From the NCBI GenBank assembly GCA_002189035.1, contig NEEC01000019.1, positions 248,001 through 312,000 of the forward strand: a DNA stretch of 64,000 bases, in the 5' to 3' direction. Positions 23,219 through 35,012 of the stretch are shown piece by piece. Position 1 is the first letter of the stretch. Every line of letters starts with the position of its first letter. The DNA comes from Utricularia gibba. Lineage: Eukaryota > Streptophyta > Magnoliopsida > Lamiales > Lentibulariaceae. Below the pieces are notes generated by a model. That model was not told the DNA's origin, made no database searches, and saw only the letters and a program-made list of their open reading frames with translations. The translations under genes were made by a program, and so were the position numbers.

Positions 23219-24232
23219 TGTTTCGTGTTGTTTACTCAAAAAATTTTAAATATTTATAAAACGTAAAACACAAAAAGCGTAGTACGAGTATCGATCTCAG
23301 GGAGTTGTTTTTCGTGAAAAGTCTTTGTAAAAACTTTCACAAAATGTCACGATTTTGTAAAAGGGGGTTTGTGAGCAGAAATAAAAGTTACAACCTAAGT
23401 GATGGGCCTTGACTACGGTACGCAATTCCTGGGAATAAGATTCTATTTTCCTTCTTTTGTTCGTCCTTGCCTCGGTTTTCACTGATTTCTTCTGAATAGC
23501 TAAAGGAGCAAGGAATAGTCTACTCTCCCTTACACTCTGATTGATAAGGAGGCACGGGAATAGTCTCATGTGATTCCCCTTGGACGATTAGGAAGACAAG
23601 AGGATTGCCTTCGATTGCCTTCAAAACCGAATTGTGCGCATGTGCCCAGCTGTTGCCAATGGCTAGTGGTAGGTCCGAGGTCACAACCTGTCCGCTATCT
23701 TTGTACCTAGGCCACAAACAATCTGCTACTTCCCTCGAACCAGTAGGGTTGGAGTTGGTGCTCTTCGCCTTGATCTTCATCAAAATCCTTACGAAACCTC
23801 AAGTGTGGTGTTAACCATGGTTTCGCCAAACATCCTTATCTTTGGCACCCCGTGTATTTTTTTCGGTCTCGGTCTGGTCACTATAGGAGCAGCAAAAATT
23901 TATTCACAACATACTATATACAAGGAATGGAAATGTAGTCAAGGTATAATCTTTCCTAAGGCATGCCATAAGAGCTTGAAATCTAGAAATAAAAATAATT
24001 GAGGTATTTTCCTAACAGCAAGGAATTCATGAACCTAAGCATGATCAATCCTCGAAATTCTAGCATTAATCATGGAAGCAAATATACTTGAGGAGCATAG
24101 TGGAGATTTTTTTTCACAAATAAAAACAAAAGGAAAACAAAACATGAAGCACGAAAACAGAAAACAAAACATTCATCACAATTTAACATATAATTCCTAA
24201 TGCCCATAAAATACTAGAAAATAAAAAGAAAC
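23219..24232 (-). repeat. Gypsy 3' LTR (partly homologous to the 5' LTR)
   Basis: Positions 23,219-23,793 match 37,125-37,675 of the 5' LTR closely. The remaining part (23,794-24,232) does not resemble the corresponding 5' LTR part (37,680-38,369). The inner border is placed at the TGTTTC that follows the purine tract on the minus strand and is provisional. Confidence 0.6.
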
Positions 24233-24296
24233 ATAAACTCCTCCCCCGCACTTAATTTTGACGATGTCCTCATCATCAAGTGCAGTGGAGGGTACC

Positions 24297-25419
24297 TTAG
24301 TCATGGGGCATGCGGGAGTGGTAAGCAGTGGCTATAAGTGTGTCCAGCTTCATGGAGAGCACAGAAAACTGTTCTTGGAGACTCTGAATAGCTAGCAGCA
24401 GGGTATGTTTGGTTGGGCTGGAGGGTGCAGTGCTCAAAGGAATGTCTATTGGCGTACCAAATGGGTTCACAATGGAGGGAGGCATGTAAGTATTGGTACT
24501 CTTGGTACTCGCTTGTACGAAAACAGCCTTCCCTTCAACCTCCTTCAGGTAGCTGCAAGAAAACAGGTCATCCAGATCTAGATAACGAAAATGGTTATCT
24601 ACCTGAGGGGTCTGCTTTTCCAGGTTCACGTTGAGATGTTGGGCGAGCTTGGTGATGACAGAAGCAAAGGGGAGCACCCTCTCATTCTTAGCAGTGATGG
24701 AGTGCATTTGAGTGGCAATCCACCATCCCAAGTTAATGGGGAGCTTCTTCATCATCGCCCACAGAAAGAATACAATGACCTTGGCAATGATGCTGGTTCC
24801 TTGTCGGGTTGCACTATAACAGCCTCCCAAGTACCTGTTCAACACTAAAAGAGCAGGGGCCCTCAAGCAATGGGCCTTGAAGCATAAGCACACTACAGAA
24901 TATGGGGGCTCACAGATAGACATAGAAGCATAAGCATCTAGTACATTAAAATGCTCAGGATAATCACAAAATGCTTGGAGGTAACAAGTAGTGGCTAAAT
25001 CAGATTTAGAAACAAAGCCTAAAGCCACATTAAAATCATTTATAGACATGCGAAAATTTTTACCACCAAGGCGAAATGAAGACAATTCCTCAGCAAGGGG
25101 ATTTCCAGCCACATCCTCAAACACAAAAGTAGTGTAAAACTCTAGGATGGCCCTTTATTAGCGGCACGCTCCATGTCAAAGATCCAGAGATCCACATCTT
25201 CGTCAATGGTGATCTCTTATGTGATGTCATCATCCTGTACTGGAATTCCTTTTGCCTGACCTTCTTCTCCAGCAATTTCTTCCGGTTGTGGGAGTTGTGG
25301 GATCTCGGGAGCAAAAATTGCTGCTGGGGAATTTGGCTCTTAGGGTTCCGGCTCGTCAGTAGCAAAAGTAGCAGTAGCCGGGACTGGGTACCACTCCAGG
25401 TACAGCACCAGAGACACAA
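24297..25419 (-). pseudogene. Gypsy ORF downstream of pol (plant transposon-protein type)
   Basis: Two overlapping frames (25,419-25,117 and 25,124-24,297). The longer one gives 275 codons without a stop. It carries SSFRLGGKNFRMSINDFNVA, LVLNRYLGGCYSATRQGT, GWWIATQMHSI and a PFASVITKLAQHLNV block. These resemble the plant transposon protein domain often found in Athila-type gypsy elements. It lies between pol and the purine tract, where Athila elements keep an extra ORF. No membrane span or signal peptide is evident, so an envelope role is not supported. Function is unknown. Confidence 0.6.
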
Positions 25420-25530
25420 TGGTCAGAGGCATGGCCTCAATCAGAACAGACTCCGTCGCAGCGCCTGGAGATGGCTCATGCTCAGGCGGAACAGAAGCTT
25501 CTTCTGGGTTGTTGGTGCGGTGACTGATAA

Positions 25531-25942
25531 CATCGTTTTTATTATGTTTTTATATATATTTTTAAGTGTGTTTTGTAAGGTTAAATGTCGCTAAGTGTGC
25601 TAAAATGTCTTCTTTTGTGTATTTAATCTTTTAGAATGTGTTTATTGTGAAAATAGGCTCAATTGGCAACAATTGAGTCGAAAACTTTAATATTTCGTCT
25701 AATTTGTGTTTTAAGTCTTACCAGGGTAAGAGCTAGTACTATAGCAACATACTTTCTGCGTTAACAAGTCAAAAGTGACAGAAAAGCTGTGCAAAAGCCA
25801 CTTTCCGCCGAAAGTAGCCGCCCTTATGAAGAGATAAGATATGGAGCAGAGATCTCCTTTCTAGAAGCCAGAGGAAAAAGACCAAGCTGCCCTTACTTTT
25901 GAGAGCAAAAGGGAAAGAGGAAGGGAGAGAAGAAGAGAGTAC
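25531..25942 (+). repeat. Truncated LTR start of the TGATAA family
   Basis: It begins TGATAACATCGTTTTTATTA, like the minus-strand start of the solo LTRs at 16,045-17,421 (TGATAACATACATTTTATTA) and 31,064-32,235. It breaks off at the Copia-2 LTR at 25,943. No far end was found nearby. Confidence 0.45.
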
Positions 25943-26024
25943 TGTTGGGTTTCTTGTAGACATCGAAATATCAAAAGATAATATTTGCCAATGAATTGAT
26001 TATCTCTAGAACACATACACTAAC
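25943..26024 (-). repeat. Copia-2 3' LTR, only 82 bases
   Basis: On the minus strand it starts TGTTAGTGTATGTG directly after the purine tract CAAGTGGGAGAT (26,025-26,036) and ends GTCTACAAGAAACCCAACA. The end matches the 5' LTR end at 31,024. The length is far below related LTRs, so it is an internal-deletion form or a very short LTR. Confidence 0.65.
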
Positions 26025-26039
26025 AATCTCCCACTTGTA

Positions 26040-28469
26040 CTAGAGCCAATCATTGATGTATCTCGTACCAATGGACTCTATGTGCATCTCATGGACCTTC
26101 TGTGGAAGCATCTTTGTAAGTGGATTTGGTACATTCTCCTTTGTGTCCACTTTCTCAATTCTGACATCGCCTCTACCAATGATCTCTCTGATCACATGGT
26201 AGCGTCGAAGCACGTGTTTGGATTTCTGATGTGATCGAGGTGCCTTAGCATTTGCAAGAGCCCCAGTGTTATCGCAATATAGGAGTATAGGATCCTCAAC
26301 ATTTGGGAGTACTCCTAGATCGCTGACAAACTTCTTAATCCAAATAGCTTCTTTTGCAGCATCGCTGGTGGCAATGTACTCTGCTTCCATTGTTGAATCA
26401 GCAGTCGTTTCTTGCTTAGAACTCTTCCAAGTGACTACGCCTCCATTTAGGGTGAATATGTATCCTGATTGAGACTTCAAGTCATCATGATCAGACTGGA
26501 AACTTGCATCAGCATATCCTTCCACTTGGAGACCTTTACCACCGTATATCAAGAACATGTCTTTAGTCCTTCTCAAGTACTTAAGATTGCTCTTGACTGC
26601 GGTCCAATGATCCATTCCAGGGTTCGACTGATATATGCTTGTAACACTTAAAGCATATGACACATCTGGTCTAGTACACAGCATGACGTACATTATTGAC
26701 CCAATAGCAGAAGCATATGGGATTCGAGCCATCTGATCCCTTTCTTCTTCTATCTTGAGGCACATCGCTTTTGAAAGTGGCTTATGTGTCATGGGCATTA
26801 AACCTCTCTTGGAATCAGCCATGTTAAACCTCTTTAACACTTTATCGATGTAGGTCGATTGTGATAATCTAATCAGTCTTTTTGATCTATCTCTATAGAT
26901 TTTTATGCTCAATATATAAGCCGCATCTCCAAGATCTTTCATTGAAAAGCTCTTAGATAACCAGATTTTTACTGATTGCATTGTTGCAACATCATTTCCC
27001 ATTACTAATATGTCATCCACATGTAGTATGAGAAATACAATTGCCAAGCCATCTACCTTCTTGTATACACAAGGTTCATCTTCATTTTGAGAGAAACCAA
27101 ACTCTTTGATTGTCTCATCAAATTGGATGTTCCAACTTCTTGAAGCTTGTTTTAGCCCATAGATGGATTCGTTCAGTTTACACACTTTACTAGAATCTTG
27201 TGTGAAACCTTCAGGTTGTGTCATGTACACTTCCTCACCCAAATTTCTATTTAGGAAGGCTGTTTTCACATCCATCTGCCATATCTCATAATCAAAATGA
27301 GCAGCAATGGCAAGTAAAATTCGAATGGACTTCAGCATAGCAACAAGCGAGAAGGTTTCTTCATAATCAACACCTTGTTTTTGACGATACCCTTTTGCCA
27401 CAAGTCGTGCCTTATAGGTAGATATATTTCCATCCATGTCAATTTTCCTTTTGAATACCCATTTGCATCCAATAGGATTTACTCCCTTTGGAGCATTGAC
27501 CAATGTCTATACATTGTTCTCATACATGGAATCCATTTCTGCCCCCATGCCAACAAGCCATTTACTTGACTCAGCACTATTGATTGCTTCGTCATAAGTC
27601 CGAGGTTTCTCATCTAATATGAGGTCTCCCATGCCTTCGGCATCAACAATGAAACCATATCTCACAATAGGGTTACGTTGTCGGACTGATCTTCTGATAG
27701 AAAACGTGCTTGGTACATTTGGCAAGTCAGATTGCCCAGGTTGATTGCTCACTGGTACATTACCAGCTTCTGGGACACAATTTCGAGATGGTGAGCCTAG
27801 ATTACCTTTTGAGTCACCCACTGGCATCTCTATAGGTGTCACTGGCTCGTTCTCAAACATCTCCTCAAGTTCAAAACGACTCCCACTTGCTTCTTTGAGG
27901 AGAAACTCTTTCTCTAAAAAGACAGCATTCCTCGAGATGAAAATCTTTCCCTCTTGAGGATTATAGAAGTAGTACCCCATGGTTTCTTGTGGATATCCCA
28001 CAAAGAAACACTTGTCAGATTTGTTCTCCAACTTATCTGACTTTAACCTTCTTACATAAGCAAGGCATCCCCAAGCTTTGAGATAGGAGAAACTCGGTTT
28101 TCTGCCAGTCCAAATCTCATAAGGAGTGGTTTCAACCGATTTCGATGGGGCTTTGTTCAAAACATGAGCCACTGGCTCTAAAGCATATCCTCACATGGAC
28201 TTTGGTAGTTCTGTAAAACTCATCATGGATCGTACCATGTCAAGCAAAGTTCGATTTCTCCTCTAAGAAACACCATTGTGCTCAGGTGTATTAGGAGGAG
28301 TTCTTTCTGAGACAATACCATTGTCCTTCAGATGATCCTTGAATTCATTACTCAAGTATTCCCCACCACGATCTGATCGAAGTTTCTTGATGGAACGCTC
28401 AAGCTGGTTCTCGACCTCCATCCGAAACTCTTTGAACTTTTCAAAGGCTTCAGATTTTCGTTTCATCAA
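26040..28469 (-). pseudogene. Copia-2 integrase, reverse transcriptase and RNase H
   Basis: The integrase core reads SDRGGEYLSNEFKDHLKDNG and NTPEHNGVS, with a stop near 28,262, then TPYEIWTGRKPSFSYLKAWG. The RT frame (27,503-26,040, 487 codons open) shows [64 protein letters not shown] (active site HVDD for YVDD), and ends in RNase H with [16 protein letters not shown] and YCDNTGA. Only a few stops break the polyprotein, which suggests a fairly recent insertion. Confidence 0.85.
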
Positions 28470-28622
28470 GTAGATGCATCCATATCTTGAATGGTCATCT
28501 ATAAAAGTGATGAAATATGAGAAACCCCTCTAGCAGTGATGCTCATTCGACTACATACATCAGAATGTATTAAATCCAATAAGTTTCAGCTCTTGCTCCT
28601 TTTCCTAGAAAAGGTTGCTTTG

Positions 28623-28934
28623 TCATTTTACCCAATAAACAAGATTCGCATGTATTAAATATCCCAATCGATATAAGTACTCAACACGCTTCTTGTTTAT
28701 ATGGCCTAAACGACAATGCCAGAGGTAAGAATTCAAGACATTGTCAATCCTTGGCCTTTTTATGCACATGTTAATCTTTTCCGAATCATGCTGATCCAAA
28801 ACATATATTCCGTTTACTATTGTAGCAGTACCATAATGCACATTCCCTCGTCGTATGGAACAACAATTGTTCTTTACGGAAAACTCAAAACCAATCTTGT
28901 CCAAACAAGAAATAGAGACGATGTTCTTAGACAA
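28623..28934 (-). pseudogene. Copia-2 pre-integrase zinc region
   Basis: SYLWHCRLGHINKKRVEYLY matches the GAG-pre-integrase motif (WHxRLGH). It sits in its own frame between gag and the integrase core. Confidence 0.75.
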
Positions 28935-29110
28935 TGAGGGAACACAATAGATAGAATCTAATTCAAGAGATAATCCAGAAGGTAGGGCGATGTGGCAAGT
29001 CGTGCACCATTCCCAACTCTTAGGTCAACATCGCTTTTCTTCAAGATTTTACTACTCATTAGGTCCTGCATGTTAGTGCAAATGTGAGCATCACAACCAG
29101 AATCTAACAC

Positions 29111-30015
29111 CTAAGAACCATTCTTGATAGTAGTGTTAATCTCAATCATGTGTATACCTGAAGCTGAATTCTCATTCTGCTTCTTGCCCTTGATTGACTC
29201 TAGATAGGCTTTGCAGTTTCTCTTCCAATGACCAGATTTCCCACAATGAAAGCATTCACCCTTAGCCGGTTTTTCAGCAGGCTTCTTCTTCTTGATCTCA
29301 CTTTTAGCTTTGAGTTTCTTGTCTTGACTCTTCTTCTTGGAAACCTTTTTACTTGAAGAGATAAGCATGACATTCTTTTGTTTCTTTGTGATAGTTGTCT
29401 CAACAGACTTGAGTAACTGAATCAATTCAGGAACAGTTTGATCCATCTTGTTCATCTGATAGTTCATCACAAACTGTGAGTAGCTATCAGGTAGTGAGGT
29501 AAGGATTAAGTCAATACTCAAGTCCTTATCCAACACAAAACCAAGAGTGGACAACTTCTCAATGTAACTCAACATCAATGTCGCATGATCAGTAGCAGAA
29601 CTTCCTTCTGCCAAGCGACAATTGAACAACAGCTTTGATGTCTTGAACCTCTCAAGTCGTGAGTGCTCACCAAACAGATCCTTGAGGTGTGTTATCATCT
29701 GTTAGCAAGTCATCACCTCATGCTGTTTTTGGAGATCAGGGCCATCGAAGCAAGCATGATACAGGAGACAAGCTCACCATCATCTAGATACTTTTGATAT
29801 GCATGCCGAAAATCTTCAGTTGCATTAGCCCTGGGTTGTGCAGGAACATCTTGCTCAAGGATGTAAGCAATCTTCTCCGCCTTGAGAACAATTCTCAAAT
29901 TGCGGTGCCAATCAGTAAAATTCGAGCCAACCAACATGTTGGACTCTAGAATGGATCTCAAATTCACGCTGGAAGACATATCTTCAACCTGAAGAAGAGA
30001 AAGCAAACACATCAT
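29111..30015 (-). pseudogene. Copia-2 gag
   Basis: Two frames (30,015-29,713 and 29,698-29,111) separated by one stop near 29,701. They contain NMLVGSNFTDWHRNLRIVL, the N-terminal Copia gag block, and a complete CCHC zinc knuckle CFHCGKSGHWKRNC followed by a basic tail. The start is probably MSSSVNLRSI near 29,979. Confidence 0.8.
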
Positions 30016-31010
30016 GTAGTGTTCCTTAAATCACATCTAATTGGTCTTTATTAAATGTGATATACTCCCACTATGTTTTTCGACATGGCAACCCCTTACT
30101 AACAAAACGAGAAAATCAGATTTTCTTAGTGGGATAGTGTCCCATTTCATTCATCTCCACCTTGACTGTAGCCAACAAGCTTTAATGAATGAAACAGTAG
30201 TCATCTCATGCCAATTGTATCTCTCATACAACCACTGTATCATTGAGTCATCAACTCTTGATGTAAAAACTATTTACCTCAACCTTTCCTCCAATTTTAC
30301 CAATCTTGGCTTTAGTCAACAAGTTGATAAAATCAATTAAGCCGACCCACCGTGAATCTAATTCCATAATTCAAACATGTCATGTGTAGTGGAGAGCTTG
30401 ACGGTAGCCAACAACTCTATGCACTAAAAATGACTCTCGTTCTCCTTATGTCAGTGGAAGGAATAAGCTTAATTATTTGATAGGGGATTTTTCGATAGGC
30501 AACACTTGCACTATGGATATCGATATCCTATCAGATAGGAATCCTGACAACCCTTGCCCTTTCGTTCACAACGCATCATTTCCCTGGATTTTCATACATA
30601 AAGCTCGAAAATCCTAATTGACCCTAGATGCCTTGGTCACAAATAAATTATCAAACATCATATGCATCGATAATTCACCAATATGATCATCATAATCAAA
30701 ATTCGTGCAAAGGCCATCATGCCCCACGACTTTCACATATAAACCATCATCATGCTGCGCATATACACGTAAGATATGATTCCCGAAAGAATCAATCATC
30801 AATAAAATTTCGTGCATCCTAGGGCAGCAAAACAATCCAACATAATCAGATTTCGTGCATCACATGCTATATCATGATCGCTGTCAAGGCAACATACGAG
30901 AACATCTCGCAAAATCACATGCTATTACGATGATCGCCGGCAAGGCAACATACGAGGACATCTCGAAAAATCAGCAAGGATTCTAACGTATACACGTATT
31001 CCGTAACCTC

Positions 31011-31022
31011 GCTCTAATACCA
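31011..31022 (-). promoter_or_regulatory. Primer-binding site of Copia-2
   Basis: The minus strand reads TGGTATTAGAGC, one base different from the usual tRNA-Met site, directly next to the LTR end CCCAACA. Confidence 0.8.
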
Positions 31023-31063
31023 TTGTTGGGTTTCTCGTAGACATCGTATGTCTCAAAAGCAGC

Positions 31064-32235
31064 TGATAAACGAAAAATTCACACGTCGTAAATGTAAACT
31101 TTCCTATCAAATAAATTTATAACCTAATACACATTCAAGCATAAAACAATTATGAGCATAGTGGACTAGGGTCGAACACAAGGAGCTAGGTGCTTGCTAT
31201 GTGAAGGTCAATGCAAGGAATCAATGTCACGTTGGTAAAATTGGTCTTAGCTAGGACTAAGGTAAAACTAAAACGAAATACAGTAAAGAAAAGTAATAAG
31301 TTCTAGAGTTCGGTTGTTTCTGGAATGGAATGGGTGATGCCTTGGGATTCCTAGGGGATGTATGCTCATCACTAAGCAAACTCACACAAACCACAAATCA
31401 CACAACTAACTCACAAGATCTAGGTCTACCTGGATTCTTGTTTTTCCCCCAAATCTTTGGTCTACCTCTAATTAGGGTTGTTAAGTTGGGTTTCACTACT
31501 TCCCCCTCTTGGATCTATGCTGGTTTTTTAAGGAAGTGGCGTGACTCATGGCTATTTAGATCTAAAGGTTGATTAGCATGTTTCTCCCCTTTTTACCCCA
31601 AGGCACCCTCCTAAGTACTTAGCCACTCATGCTTAAGGTAAACGAAAGTGGAAAAGAAAACATCACCCACAGTGTGCTCATTTCACAGTCAAATACCAGA
31701 AAGGAAACAAGCAAGTAATGTGAAGTGTCAACAAAAACTGAAAAACGTCACTAGTTACTCTTAGCTAGGAGTAATATTCTTCGAAGAAAGAAAATAATCT
31801 TGAACTTCAGCTTCATTCCTGTTTGTCTTCCTTCTTCTTCCTCCCCAGAAAATGTGCTCGTGAGTCTCCAAGGGGAGATCTGATTTCTCTCTCCACCTTT
31901 CCCTCTTTTTGTCTAAAATCTCTCTTTTTCCTCCTTGGCTTTTGTGTGCACCACTTTTCAGACTTTTGAACTCATCTTCTGCCACTACACTGTGCATGTT
32001 CGGCTCCTTGGGATTTGTGTTGTGACCTACACTGCATTGCTCGAATAAAATAATTAGAAGGTTGGGGATAAATCACAGATTTAGTCCCAACTAAGACTAG
32101 AATCACACAATTACGGTACTTATGAAACCCCCAACGCAGATCACTCAAAAATATAAAACTAGGCAGTAAAATAATTTTTGTAGCAATATATGAAATTTTT
32201 TTCATGTACTTAATCACTCAAAAATATGTGTTATC
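31064..32235. repeat. Solo LTR (TGATAA family) inside the Copia-2 5' LTR
   Basis: This 1,172-base insertion begins TGATAAACGAAAAATTC and ends ATATGTGTTATCA. It is flanked by the perfect target duplication GCAGC (31,059-31,063 and 32,236-32,240). Taking it out restores the Copia LTR sequence found intact at 14,600 and 32,655. It has no internal region, so it is a solo LTR produced by recombination. Confidence 0.9.
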
Positions 32236-32692
32236 AGCAGCGGAATTTTAAAAATTTTGAGAAACCCCCAACGCAGATCTTGGAATACGGTATACATCAA
32301 ACATAGGGATTCTGAAATACCTTTTAGATGACTCCGTTGTTCACCAACTGCCAATAGCAGACGACCTCTATGGTATCCACACATGGAGCACTCCGTTGAT
32401 AACCTTCTCAAGGCTTTTGAATGCTGGTTGAATTTCTCAGATGCCAGTAGAAATTCGCTTTGATAACCTTCAAGAGCCTTGAGAAGGTTATCAACGGAGT
32501 GCTCCATGTGTGGATACCATAGAGGCCGTCTGCTATTGGTGGTAGGTGAACAACGGAGTCATCTGAAAGGTACTTTGAACATCCCTATGTCTGATGTATA
32601 CCGTATTTCAAGATCTGCGATGGGGGTTTCTCAAAATTTTTAAAATTCCGCTGCTTTTGAGACATACGATGTCTACGAGAAACCCAACACTC
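32236..32692. repeat. Large inverted repeat made of two Copia-2 LTR ends
   Basis: The left arm (about 32,236-32,430) is the near-perfect reverse complement of the right arm (about 32,468-32,660), with a loop of about 40 bases. The right arm continues to the LTR terminus CCCAACA at 32,692. The left arm continues across the solo LTR to 31,024. Before that later insertion each arm was about 230 bases. The right end abuts the gypsy integrase. Confidence 0.8.
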
Positions 32693-34973
32693 ATAAAGTC
32701 AATGCCCCATGCATCAAAAATCTCATACATGATAATGGGTTGAAGGGGCATTTGATCTTTATATCCCAATTTCCTCCTCTTTGACAATTTGGGCACTTCT
32801 TGCAATGAAGGTAGGCATTCTTGAATATTGTAGGCCAATAAAATCCAGCCTCGAGAACCTTCTTTGAAGTAACTTTTGCACCAAAATGTCCATCACAAGG
32901 TAGCTCATGACAATGTGAAAGGATAGAGTGCACTTCATCTTGGGGGATGCATCTCCTAATAATCTGATCTGCTCCAATTTTCCAGAGATACGGGTCATCC
33001 CAGATGAAATTCAGGCTGTCACTCCTCAATTTCTCCTTCTGGTAATGTTAGAAATCCGCAGGAAATTGTCCAGTTACTAAAAAATTTATGATGTCAGCGT
33101 ACCACGGATTTTCGTCATGGATCATGAATAGGTGTTCGTCCGGGAAGGTGTCATCGATAAGACTTGATTTTTCTCCAGAAGCAATTCGGCTGAGATGGTC
33201 TGAAACTAAATTCTCGCATCCTTTCTTTTCCTTGATCTCCAAATTGAATTCTTGAAGCAATAAAATCCATCTAATGAGTCTAGGCTTCGAATCTTTTTTG
33301 GTGAGGTGGTATCTCAATGTGGCATGGTCCGAATAGACTATGACTTTGGCTCCTTAGAAATAAGATCGAAATTTCTCCAAGGTAAACACAATGGCCAGCA
33401 GCTCCTTTTCTGTAGTGGTGTAGCTCTTTTGGGCATCATCAAGGCACTTGGACGCATAGTGGATAACATGGGATTGTTTCTCCACCTTTTGTCCCAAAAC
33501 CACATCTAGAGCTACATCACTTGCATCACACATTAATTTAAAGGGTAGACTCTAATTTGAAGCCTGAATAATGGGAGCTGAAACAAGCTTCTCTTTCAAA
33601 ACATCAAAGGCATACATGCATTTTTTATCAAAATGAAACTCAACATCTTTATGCAATAAGGCACATAGAGGAGATGCAATTTTCGAAAAATATTGAATAA
33701 ATCTATAATAAAAACCAGCATATCCAAGGAAAGAACGTACGTCTCTCACACAAGTGAGATAAGGTAATTTTTGGATTACCTCAATCTTGGCCTTGTCAAC
33801 TTCAATTCCCTTATGAGAAACAACATGTCCTAAAATAATACCTTGTTCTACCATGAAATGACATTTCTCATAATTCAAAACAAGGTTAGTCTCAACACAA
33901 CATTTCAAAATCAGTGACAAATTAGCAAGGCATTCATCAAAACTATTTCCATAAACCGTAAAGTCATCCATAAAAACCTCAATAATATTTTCAATATATT
34001 CAGAAAAAATACTAACCATGTATCTTTGAAATGTTGCTAGTGCATTGTAAAGTTCAAAAGGCATTTTGTGGTAAGCAAAAGTTCCAAAAGGGCAAACGAA
34101 AACAACCTTAGATTGGTCAAGAGCCACGGGTATTTGATGGAAACCGGAGTATCCATCCAAGCAGCAATAATGGCTCCTTCCAGCAAGTCTTTCCAGCATC
34201 TGGTCGATGAATGGAAGTGGGTAGTGGTCTTTTTTGGTAGCGGCGTTCAGTTTTCAGTAATCTACGCACATTCACCAGACATTTTGCACTCTGGTAGGCC
34301 GGAGTTTCCCTTGGTCATTGGCCATGACTATGATACCTGTTTTCTTCGGGACAACCTGCACAGGGCTAACCCACTCACTATCAGAAATAGGATAGATTAT
34401 ACCTGCGGCCAATAACTTCAGAATCTCCTTCTTGACCACTTCAATCATAGGAGGGTTCAATCTCCTTTGGGGTTGGCGAATTGGCTTTGTTCCCTCCTCC
34501 AAATAAATATAGTGTGTGCATATGGAGGGGCTTATTCCTTTGATATCTGACAATGTCCACCCAATTGCCTGTTTGTGCTCTTGGAGCATGCTCCTAAGTT
34601 TTTCCTCGTATTCCAGAGTTAGTTTAATAGAGATAATAATAGGTAAAGTCTCATTTTCGCCCAGAAATAAATACTTCAATTGCTCAAGCAGAGTTTTTAA
34701 CTCTAGTAATGGGGCATGAATAACATAGGGAATCAGTAGTTTCTCAGGCATTTCCAAATTCAGAAAAGTAATGTCAGAAAATTCCGGTTTTTCAGGAAAA
34801 TAATCAAGATAACTTAAAAGTTCAGAATCAGAAAAAGAAATACGATCAGAATCAAAGTTTTCAGTAAGGCATTTTAGCAAGGGATCTTGCTCATGGACCA
34901 TCGCTAAGTGTTCTACATCTGCGTCAGATGTAGATTTTGAACAAATCTCATTAATTTGGTTCGGATATTGCAT
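32693..34973 (-). pseudogene. Gypsy reverse transcriptase, RNase H and truncated integrase
   Basis: RT blocks: SEWVSPVQVVPKKTG, CLDGYSGFHQIPVALDQSK, FGTFAYHKMPFELYNALATF and the active site VFMDDFTVYG. RNase H end: [20 protein letters not shown] and [10 protein letters not shown]. The integrase begins with an HHCC zinc finger (HCHELPCDGHFGAK, then HCKKCPNCQRGG) and is cut in FDAWGIDFMS at 32,693 by the Copia LTR end. Several stops are present. No integrase catalytic core was found elsewhere in the window. Confidence 0.85.
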
Positions 34974-35012
34974 GGCTTTGTCAAGGCTGAAGTCCTACAC
35001 CTGTCCATCGAA

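Larger units (their letters stand above)
25943..31063 (-). mobile_element. Copia-2 LTR retrotransposon, minus strand
   Basis: This is the least eroded Copia element of the window. It has a 3' LTR (25,943-26,024), PPT, gag-pol (26,040-30,015) and a PBS at 31,011-31,022, with the 5' LTR end beginning at 31,024. The rest of its 5' LTR continues beyond a nested solo LTR, at 32,240 onward. Its insertion or a linked deletion removed the gypsy integrase C-terminus. The two outer flanks do not share a target duplication. Confidence 0.8.

Noticed and set aside
23605-23814. 69-codon ORF in the gypsy LTR
   Set aside because: It lies in LTR sequence and is not kept open in the matching 5' LTR.
24297-25124. 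Reading the extra gypsy ORF as an envelope-like gene
   Set aside because: No signal peptide, no transmembrane segment and no coiled coil were visible.
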